Shown here piece by piece: positions 12,838 to 17,569 of a DNA stretch of 17,569 nucleotides (its first letter is position 1; each line of letters begins with the position of its first letter). Origin of the DNA: Baffinella frigidus. Taxonomy: Eukaryota > Cryptophyceae > Cryptomonadales > Baffinellaceae. A program made the translations under genes and the position numbers. The stretch is from NCBI GenBank assembly GCA_026770585.1, contig MU646454.1:620486-638054 (forward strand). Reading direction: 5' to 3'. The notes below the pieces were generated by a model, which saw only the letters and a program-made list of their open reading frames with translations, had not been told where the DNA came from and ran no database searches.

Positions 12838-12920
12838 CTGCACACGTGAGGTGGTTCGTCAGCGTGCTGAGAACCGCAGTGCCGGTCTTCGTTTTCGTGT
12901 CCACTCTGCAGCGTCGGTGT

Positions 12921-13086
12921 TCATAGGCGAACGGCCTGAAAATGGGGTAGTTGGGCATACGGCATTGCCTAGGACCTCCTACCGTAGGCCGAGGGATCCC
13001 AGGACAAAAAAGGCTCGGCCTACGGTAGGAGGTCCTAGGCAATGCCGTAGGCCCAACTACCCCATTTGCAGGCCGTTACCCTACTA
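12921..13086. mobile_element. MITE family B, copy 4 (GTGT target duplication)
   Basis: 166-bp palindrome, TCATAGGCGAACGGCCTGAA to GGCCGTTACCCTACTA, flanked by GTGT at 12917-12920 and 13087-13090. With the ACGT pair at copy 3 this establishes a 4-bp target duplication. It inserted between duplicated starts of the HEAT-like exon. Confidence 0.95.
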
Positions 13087-13103
13087 GTGTCAGGAATCTT
13101 TGA

Positions 13104-13148
13104 GCGGCTGCCATTGGTGATGCCGTCGTCGGGCGATCCCCCACCCCT
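13104..13148 (-). pseudogene. RGGGSPDD...NGSR exon-start copy
   Basis: After GTGACAG^ the minus strand reads RGGGSPDDGITNGSR. Against the 12646-12837 exon GGC/GGT and GGC/GGA are silent. It runs on into KIPD and the MITE B4 flank, so it is truncated. Confidence 0.45.
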
Positions 13149-13218
13149 CTGTCACGCCAGAGCACACGTAGGAAATACAGAACGCGACGTTTCGTTTCGT
13201 GGTACTGAATTAGTGTGC

Positions 13219-13266
13219 GCGGCTGCCCTTGGAGCTGGTGTCGTCGGGCGAGCTCCCCCCGCCCCT
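13219..13266 (-). pseudogene. RGGGSSPDDTSSKGSR exon-start copy
   Basis: After CGTGTCCAG^ the minus strand reads RGGGSSPDDTSSKGSR then AH and a stop. It has an in-frame 3-bp insertion relative to 12646-12837. A weaker fourth trace (GTCGGTTGCCATTGGCGCTG) is at about 13326-13345. Confidence 0.5.
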
Positions 13267-13277
13267 CTGGACACGCG

Positions 13278-13318
13278 AGGGTCAAGAAACTAGCGTGCGG
13301 GTCAAGAAACTAGCACGC
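13278..13318 (+). repeat. 20-bp tandem repeat GGGTCAAGAAACTAGC
   Basis: Two units of G(A/C)GGGTCAAGAAACTAGCxxGC. Confidence 0.8.
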
Positions 13319-13407
13319 GTGAGAGTCGGTTGCCATTGGCGCTGCACGTGAGAGAGACCTTGATTGGTACTTGAACGGCCGCCACGTTTGCACCCCCACC
13401 AAGACTA

Positions 13408-13468
13408 CCGTGTTACCACTGTGTTACCACTCTGTTAACATTCTGTTACCACTCTGTTACCACCCTGT
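13408..13468 (+). repeat. 11-12-bp minisatellite TGTTACCACTC
   Basis: Five units of (C)TGTTACCACTC with one TGTTAACATTC variant. Confidence 0.85.
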
Positions 13469-13808
13469 CTGAGCAGGGGCGCCGAAAAAGGCCATATTGA
13501 CACGTGAGGATTCGAATGTGTGGCGAGAACCTAGGACCTAAAGGACCGGCTGACTTGGGTGTGGTGTGTGCGCGAGCCTGTGCCTCATTGGCCTAACTCA
13601 AACACCCCAAGAGAACCACCCTCTATCCCCTCTTCACGAGCCTCTGCACTGGAGAGCGAATTGCGATCCGAAAGCACAAATGCTTTCTCTGCAGTCCTTT
13701 CTACGGAAGGGCGTGTCGTTGGGCTATGTTGGGCGAAATTAAAACCTAAAGGACCTAAAGGCGGCCTTCGTTGCCACCCTGGAAACAATGCTCCAACCGC
13801 GCTAGATT
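13469..13808. other. No gene recognised
   Basis: Both strands are open for about 75-90 codons (13559-13828 plus, 13585-13812 minus), but neither reads as a protein I know, and no flanking splice pattern stands out. A short CCTAAAGGACC duplication lies at 13531-13541 and about 13744-13761. It ends at MITE E2. Confidence 0.45.
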
Positions 13809-13948
13809 TCACAGGAAAACGGTTTTAATTCAAAATTTGTGATTTAATGAAAATTACCACACGAATGTTTTAATATTACTAGTAAAACTCATGATGTGCA
13901 GTAAATTTCATTGCCGTGAAGTTTTAAATCAAAACCGTTTCCCTGTGA
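13809..13948. mobile_element. MITE family E, copy 2 (GATT target duplication)
   Basis: TCACAGGAAAACGGTTTT at the left is inverse to AAAACCGTTTCCCTGTGA at the right. GATT flanks both sides (13805-13808 and 13949-13952). The AT-rich interior contains TTTAATATTACTAGTAAAAC, shared with E3. 140 bp, no ORF. Confidence 0.85.
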
Positions 13949-13996
13949 GATTCTCGCCTGGAGCGTGAGCCGGGATCGTTGTGAGGTTCACAAACA

Positions 13997-14068
13997 ATAT
14001 TGGAGTATTTTGGGTGGCTCGCGGACGATGTTGGAGTATTGTGGGTGGTGTGCATGTGGTGTTGGAGT
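13997..14068 (+). repeat. About 30-bp tandem repeat TGTTGGAGTATTGTGGGTGG
   Basis: Three degenerate units: ATATTGGAGTATTTTGGGTG, ATGTTGGAGTATTGTGGGTG and GTGTTGGAGTAGGGTGGG. Confidence 0.65.
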
Positions 14069-14188
14069 AGGGTGGGCTGCTCCATTTTCAAAATCTGGCG
14101 GAGCACACCGCGAGAGAGGGCGTCGACGGGGTCTTTTCCCAAGCCGTCTCTTACCACCGCACAGGCACTACGGGTCGGGTTGTCGCAC

Positions 14189-14256
14189 CTGGAGGACGGC
14201 GTGGAGGGCCGGGGCGACCTCCAGGCGGACCCGCCACTCTGGGTCTGTCACCCGAT
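14189..14256 (-). CDS. HEAT-like exon RVTDPEWRVRLEVAPALHAV
   Basis: A 68-nt minus-strand island between CCCTCTGTGCAG^ and CTCCAG|GTGCGA. It reads (D/N)RVTDPEWRVRLEVAPALHAV then LQ. The DPEWRVRLEV turn-helix pattern is strongly like the HEAT repeats of PP2A scaffold A-type proteins, where D-x-x-W-R-V-R begins the second helix. Copies at 14488-14534 and 14668-14714 share it. The upstream short intron seen at 14535-14560 is present here, but its donor is AT instead of GT. So this exon may be cut off from its partner. Confidence 0.5.
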
Positions 14257-14462
14257 CTGCACAGAGGGAGAGTTCTTTATTCAAACACGTAAACTGAGAT
14301 GTGGACCTCAATTATTCAAGGTCCGCACACCACACCCCTCAAAATGGCGTGACCTTATACTCGAGTAAGCCCTGTAGCCAGTGCATTCCACACCCTTCCG
14401 GCGACTTGGCCGAATTCCAGAAAATGGTTTGCATCTCCCTACCGGAGATGGGCAGCCTCCAG

Positions 14463-14534
14463 TCCAGGAGGATCCGCCACTCACTGCTCAAAGATTGACC
14501 CTGACGATCCGCCACTCAGGGCCCGGCACCCGAT
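14463..14534 (-). pseudogene. PEWRI exon relic, copy 2
   Basis: After TCTCTGTGCAG^ the minus strand reads (N)RVPGPEWRIVRVNL and a stop at 14488. A second SEWRILLD lies directly downstream (14463-14485), so the EWR block is tandemly duplicated. CCA/CCT for Pro is silent against copy 1. Confidence 0.45.
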
Positions 14535-14560
14535 CTGCACAGAGAGAGATTTTTCTTTAC
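14535..14560 (-). other. Candidate 26-nt intron
   Basis: GTAAAGAAAAATCTCTCTCT then GTGCAG: good donor, pyrimidine tract and AG acceptor in 26 nt. It is phase-consistent: …CAG TTG GTC GTC A | AT CGG GTG…, giving QLVV-N-RVPGPEWR. The paralogous site at 14257 has AT for GT, and the one at 11619 has AC, with the tract expanded to about 90 bp. Confidence 0.45.
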
Positions 14561-14655
14561 TGACGACCAACTGGTCCGGGTCCGCTTCATCGCCGAGATG
14601 ATTCCGACCGTCCTCGTGCGATGGGTGTTTCAACACACGGTTCCCGACAGCCTTA
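14561..14655 (-). pseudogene. LGDEADPDQLVV exon relic, copy 2
   Basis: The minus strand reads CKAVGNRVLKH, then GRNHLGDEADPDQLVV, up to the donor GTAAAG. It aligns with LNRLSDAVDLEDLVV at 11619-11735 (N, L, D, D, L, V, V identical, others conservative). The helical character and position before the EWRVR segment fit one HEAT repeat. The 5' limit is unclear. Confidence 0.45.
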
Positions 14656-14667
14656 CATATCCCTACC

Positions 14668-14714
14668 CGGGGCAACCTCCGGGCGGACCCGCTACTCGGG
14701 ATCTGTCACCCGAT
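14668..14714 (-). pseudogene. DPE-stop-RVR exon relic, copy 3
   Basis: Reads DRVTDPE, stop, RVRPEVAPG: the Trp codon TGG has become TAG. Other changes GAC/GAT, CCA/CCC and GTC/GTT are silent. MITE E3 sits exactly at its acceptor boundary. Confidence 0.55.
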
Positions 14715-14715
14715 C

Positions 14716-14860
14716 TCATACGGAAACACTTATAATTTATCAACTGGATTTCAATCAAAATTACTACATGTTTGCTTTAATATTACTAGTAAAGATCGTT
14801 TTGTGTAGTAAATTTCATTGAATCCGGCTTATATTATGAATTTTAAGTGTTTGCGTGTGA
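14716..14860. mobile_element. MITE family E, copy 3 (GATC target duplication)
   Basis: TCATACGGAAACACTTATAA is inverse to TTAAGTGTTTGCGTGTGA. GATC lies at 14712-14715 and 14861-14864. The interior TTTAATATTACTAGTAAAGA is shared with E2. The right flank GATCTGCA matches the GATCTGCACAG acceptor of sister exon copies, showing the insertion split that site. Confidence 0.85.
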
Positions 14861-14893
14861 GATCTGCAACTCGCTAACGCGTCAGCTGCCAAT

Positions 14894-14983
14894 GGGGTTA
14901 GGGTTTAGGGTTTGAGGTGTCGAGTTAAACCCTACACCCTACACCCTACACCCTAAATCCAAACCTCTAAACCCTAAACCCAA
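14894..14983. repeat. Head-to-head telomere-like junction
   Basis: GGGGTTAGGGTTTAGGGTTT + GAGG (14894-14917), a 9-nt spacer TGTCGAGTT, then AAACCCTACACCCTACACCC and more CCCTAAA-type units to 14983. G-strand repeats followed by C-strand repeats is the orientation expected for joined telomere ends, but it can also come from repeat inversion. Confidence 0.7.
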
Positions 14984-15192
14984 AAGCGCTGCACGCCCAG
15001 ACAGCTTCATTGGGAAACGAATCGCTTTCAGAGGCATTATCATGCAGTGCTGACTGCGGTATAGGCCATAGGGCGCCAAGGATGGCGACTCTCCCGCACG
15101 CTCGAAGCTTCTCGACGCAAAGGGCACACTCCGATCCACCAAAACACGTCTTTTCGAAGCTCCGGGAAACAAGAAACGTGCTGGAGCGTCCC
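14984..15192. other. No gene recognised
   Basis: The minus strand is open (14939-15346) and reads arginine/serine-rich sequence with no motif I know. No repeat partner was seen for 15000-15190. Confidence 0.4.
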
Positions 15193-15315
15193 ACGCCAGA
15201 CTCCAGGAAGGGGTCTCGCCAAAAGTCAAGTCCCTTTCAGTGCAGCGGTTTTCAAAGTCATCCCCGTCAAATAGGACGGTCGGAAAGAGGCGAACCCCCT
15301 CGAGCAATCGGGCGT
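15193..15315. mobile_element. MITE family J, copy 2
   Basis: ACGCCAGACTCCAGGAAGGG ... CCCCCTCGAGCAATCGGGCGT. Same ends and internal CGCCAAAAGTCAA as 2401-2535; the interior is strongly diverged and 12 bp shorter. Confidence 0.6.
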
Positions 15316-15351
15316 GGTGAGGGCTCGAAACATCCACTTGTGGCATCTTTA

Positions 15352-15379
15352 TGTGTGTGTGTGTGTGTGTGTGTGTATC

Positions 15380-15446
<67 letters not shown>
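15352..15446. repeat. (GT)n and (AT)n microsatellites
   Basis: About 13 GT units (15352-15377), a short ATCATATT link, then about 31 AT units to 15446. A perfect AT run of this size is likely length-variable. Confidence 0.95.
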
Positions 15447-15450
<4 letters not shown>

Positions 15451-15586
15451 CTAGGGAAGGACCTGCAATGACGAGGAGCGCATGCCGGTCGCGGCTCCCG
15501 CACAACTCCCGCAACCCCTGCCAGACATCACGTATTTGTTCAGGGGCGTTGAGCCTCTACCGATGCCAGGAGGTGGAGTCAGAATC

Positions 15587-15838
15587 GGGATGTTGCCTTT
15601 GCCAGCCCCCTCCACCACCACCACCACCACCACCACCAATCTACCGCATGCTCCGCCTCTTGAGGGAGGGTTCAAGTAAGCATGGCTGTTTATGCAGAAC
15701 ATTCCAGTGTCCGCCTATGTTGAGAGCTCGAAGAACTTGAAGGACCTAAAAGATCAGGGTTCAGGGTGTATGGTTCAGGGTTCAGGGTTCAGGGTTCAGG
15801 GTTCAGGGTTCGGGATGTTGCCTTTGCCAGCCCCCTCC
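15587..15838. repeat. Duplicated block with CCA microsatellite and TTCAGGG array
   Basis: GGGATGTTGCCTTTGCCAGC + CCCCTCC occurs at 15587-15613 and 15811-15838. The first copy continues into (CCA)9 (15611-15638). Before the second lies a TTCAGGG array of about seven units (15755-15811). CAGGAGGTGGAGTCAGAATC at 15568 resembles the start of repeat H. Confidence 0.75.
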
Positions 15839-15912
15839 CGTGCCTCATGGCGATTCTCCGCAATTTGCAACCCCCCCCCCTCCAAGCCACGAACTCACTG
15901 TATCTCCCCCGC

Positions 15913-16048
15913 CGTAGGAGGTGGAGTTAGAATCCATCCGGAAAAAGCTCTCGTATGAGCGGCCGACACGGGGTACGGTAAGTGGCACAATGCGTCGAGC
16001 ATGTGCGGCGCTGACGCTGGTTGTTTGGCAATAGATTATCAATCTCTG
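15913..16048. repeat. Repeat H, copy 2
   Basis: Matches 11361-11494 from GTAGGAGGTGGAGTTAGAAT to GATTATCAATCTCT. GGGTACGGTAAGTGGCAC includes a perfect GTAAGT on the plus strand (CAGTAAGT in copy 1). The minus strand reads SVSAAHARRIVPLTVPRVGR in both, but a 2-bp indel beyond that argues against a maintained frame. Confidence 0.8.
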
Positions 16049-16276
16049 CCGGAGCCACCCGCGCCACTTGACCCCCACCTTGCCAGATTTTTAACGGGGA
16101 CGATATATCTCACCAATCCGCTCTGCCAGAGCTCCCCGTGCCACTCGTCACTCACCGTAGCAGCATCTGTACTGAGACGATATCTCACCAGCTTTTCTAC
16201 CCCGTGGGAAAGCAAGGGTCCGAGGACTTGCCAAGGTAGCCAGCTACCTGAATCGGTTAGAGTTTGCGCAAGCTCT
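16049..16276. other. No gene seen
   Basis: A short duplication GACGATAT(AT)CTCACCA lies at about 16099 and 16178, and an inverted pair GGTTAGAGTTTGCGC / GCGCAAGCTCTAACC lies at about 16256-16279. Nothing else. Confidence 0.45.
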
Positions 16277-16373
16277 AACCGACGCCCTATCCTCCCAACC
16301 GACGCCCTATCCTCCCAACTGACGCCCTATCCTTCCAACCGCCGCCCTATCCTCCCAACCGCCGCTCTATCCA
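16277..16373 (+). repeat. 20-bp minisatellite CCAACCGACGCCCTATCCTC
   Basis: Nearly five units with GAC/GCC and CTCC/TTCC variants. Inverse-oriented relative of 11054-11093. Confidence 0.9.
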
Positions 16374-16457
16374 CAAGCAGGTGTTTTGCACATTTTGTTT
16401 TGTTCTCGTTTGTTCTCGTACTGGTACACGGTGTGGTCCCCGTCCTGGTACAACATC

Positions 16458-16638
16458 CCACACGAGGCTATCCATGCGAACAGAATAAAAGAACATGTTA
16501 AGATTCGTGGGGAAATGATCACGTTTCCGTACGGATGTCCGTACGGAAACGTGATCAAATGCTGACTTTTGGCGTGTTTCCTGGGCAATAATCCATTAAT
16601 TAACTTATGAATCTGTTCGCATGGATAGCCTCGTGTGG
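16458..16638. mobile_element. MITE family D, copy 3 (arm type X-Y)
   Basis: CCACACGAGGCTATCCATGC ... GCATGGATAGCCTCGTGTGG, 181 bp, central palindrome 16516-16557 around GTACGGATGTCCGTAC. Left arm type X, right arm type Y, and the asymmetric centre ATG instead of CAT: this is copy 1 in reverse orientation. It shares (C/T)CTGCCG after the right end with D2. Confidence 0.9.
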
Positions 16639-16828
16639 TCTGCCGGTCGCCCGTGCCAGCATTTTTGTTTTTGGATTGATCCAACGTTGGAAAGTCCCTT
16701 AGAGGACGCCCTCCTAGAGCTCCTGGGGACTATTCACTAGAGGGTTATTCACAATCCCTTCGAAGTCCGCTGTGTGGGGTGAGCGCCAGGAGGGCATGCC
16801 AGAGGACGGACGGGGCCGCGTCGCCAGG

Positions 16829-16872
16829 AACCCCCCTATGTCCCTACGGTGTTGCCTACCGTAGGGTCCTAG
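16829..16872. repeat. C-family hairpin, copy 2
   Basis: GGAACCCCCCTATGTCCCTA, then CGGTGTTGCCTACCGTAGGG and TCCTAGG. The same GGAACCCCCCTA(G/T)GTCCCTACG opening occurs at 7434. Here too it lies beside a copy of the CGGACTTCGAAGGG unit, so hairpin and unit travel together. Confidence 0.65.
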
Positions 16873-17006
16873 GTCGTATCGCTGCATGGTTCATTCGAAA
16901 TCCCTTCGTAGTCCGCTGTGTGGGGTACGTGCATGACGGACGGGGGCACGTCGCCCGCCACTTTAGACTCCAGCACCTACGCTACATACCACCAACCCTC
17001 ACAGTA

Positions 17007-17121
17007 GGACCAAATCATCGATTTTAGACCTGAGCTTTACCCTTGCAGAGACCCCGGATCCGGGGTCTCTCCAAGGGTAATTCAAGGGTAAACCGCAATG
17101 CCAAAATCGACGATTTGGTCC
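17007..17121. mobile_element. MITE-like element L (115 bp)
   Basis: GGACCAAATCATCGATTTT is inverse to AAAATCGACGATTTGGTCC. Inside is a perfect GAGACCCCGGATCCGGGGTCTC hairpin core and paired CCCTTG / CAAGGGTAA motifs. A diverged relative is at 3409-3567. Confidence 0.7.
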
Positions 17122-17264
17122 AATCGCGGAGGGTGGTGGTGCCTGGAGGGCGTGCGAGCGCACGGACGGGGCCACGTCGACAGCCACGCGTGACTCTAGA
17201 AAGTTGACTTTTGACGTTGTATTTTCATCTCCGGTACGGGCTCGTTCTTGAGGCTCATAGACAT

Positions 17265-17325
17265 TGTATCGCTCAACTCAAGGCTAAAGGGCCTTTCTAG
17301 GACCTGTATCGAGAGTAATAAAGAA
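17265..17325. repeat. Repeat K, copy 2
   Basis: TTGTATCGCTCAACTCAAGG ... GGACCTGTATCGAGAGTAAT + AAAGAA. On the minus strand it reads FITLDTGPRKAL and a stop, against FITFDTGPETGP and a stop in copy 1. Confidence 0.65.
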
Positions 17326-17485
17326 GACTCGAGCACCTCCACCACCCGCGGACCCCCCTCCAAAATCCCCTTCGAAGTCTGCTGTGTGGGTTACGCACGT
17401 GGAGGGCTTGCCATCGAACATTTGGGGCCAAGTCGCCAGCCACTTTAGACTCGAGCACCTCCACCACTCGCGGATCCCCCTCCTG

Positions 17486-17569
17486 TTTGGGGGGTTGGGG
17501 TTCGGGGGTTGGGGTGTTGGGTTTGGGGTTTCAGGTTTGGGGTTTGGGGGTTGGGGGTTGGGGGTTGGG
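17486..17569 (+). repeat. G-rich TTTGGGG/TTGGGGG array
   Basis: GGGGTTTGGGGGTTGGGGGT-type units with one TTTCAGG. A more G-rich variant than the TTTAGGG arrays. It continues past the window edge. Confidence 0.85.

Larger units (their letters stand above)
16741..17480. repeat. Tandem units with CACACAG^CGGACTTCGAAGGG and GGACGGGGCC
   Basis: Units at about 16741-16842, 16887-16990, 17128-17200 and 17340-17480 share AATCCCTTCGAAGTCCGCTG + TGTGGGG, ACGGACGGGGCCACGTCGCC, and GCCACTTTAGACTCGAGCAC + CTCC. The minus strand has the pyrimidine-poor CCCCACACAG acceptor and DFEGIVNNPLVNSPQ (see 7443-7521). The plus strand has RAC(Q/E)RTDGA(A/T)S with silent GCA/GCG and AGG/CGC. Coding strand unresolved; probably mixed exon and intron remnants. 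Confidence 0.6.

Noticed and set aside
14562-14655. Plus-strand reading DDQLVRVRFIAEMIPTVL
   Set aside because: It looks HEAT-like, but the copy at 11619-11735 differs mainly at first and second codon positions in that frame; the minus-strand frame is better conserved and has a phase-consistent donor.
15010-15740. Plus-strand frames of 153 and 129 codons
   Set aside because: Driven by GT and AT microsatellites (Cys-Val and Ile-Tyr runs) and the CCA run.

Overview
This looks like eukaryotic nuclear DNA from an intron-containing organism with plant/alga-type telomere chemistry. I cannot name the organism. The evidence is: many interstitial arrays of TTTAGGG and its variants TTCAGGG/TTGAGGG in both orientations; many palindromic MITE-like elements, some with 4-bp target duplications; microsatellites; and short exon-like coding islands bounded by AG...GT splice-site pairs. 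There is no operon structure, no long intact gene, and no tRNA, rRNA or CRISPR array that I can see. The setting resembles a subtelomeric or otherwise repeat-saturated region. Most open reading frames longer than 60 codons are shadows of repeats (CT/GA runs, telomere-like arrays, palindromes).

Layout. 1-2200: telomere-like arrays in a tandem duplication, then repeated exon-like pieces (peptide WMAVLALR...). 2200-3280: MITEs B, J, B and D. 3280-5100: minus-strand relics of an unrecognised protein family (FGRVDE...WKPDAFD, APELPTENVTFQVP, SYTLCLFVLKLLTLS), with MITE D among them. 5180-5370: TTTAGGG array. 5400-7140: degenerate GACGCCACAC-type repeats with palindromes B, G and F. 7230-8700: minisatellites, one two-exon gene relic (LVAMHLQIVKER...), then a satellite in which the same exon is repeated and joined each time to telomere-like repeats. 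9060-10480: inverted telomere-like arrays and a 120-bp inverted repeat enclosing copies of the peptide ALATGPRFLRQ, then a 208-bp palindrome. 10500-14720: exon-like fragments of HEAT-repeat-like character on the minus strand, each present in several copies and separated by MITEs and microsatellites. 14700-17569: MITE E3, a head-to-head telomere-like junction, AT/GT microsatellites, repeat families H, K, L, C and D, and a G-rich end.

The main result is that the coding-like islands are real coding relics, not chance ORFs. Copies of the same island differ largely at third codon positions (including CGC/AGA arginine and CTC/TTG leucine swaps), indels are often multiples of three, and conserved AG and GT dinucleotides flank them. 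Phase-consistent candidate introns of only 26 and 34 nt are visible. The likely story is repeated duplication of exons from a few intron-rich genes into a subtelomere-like region, some of them amplified as satellites, with later MITE insertion and decay. Whether any pieces are still spliced into a working transcript cannot be decided from sequence alone.
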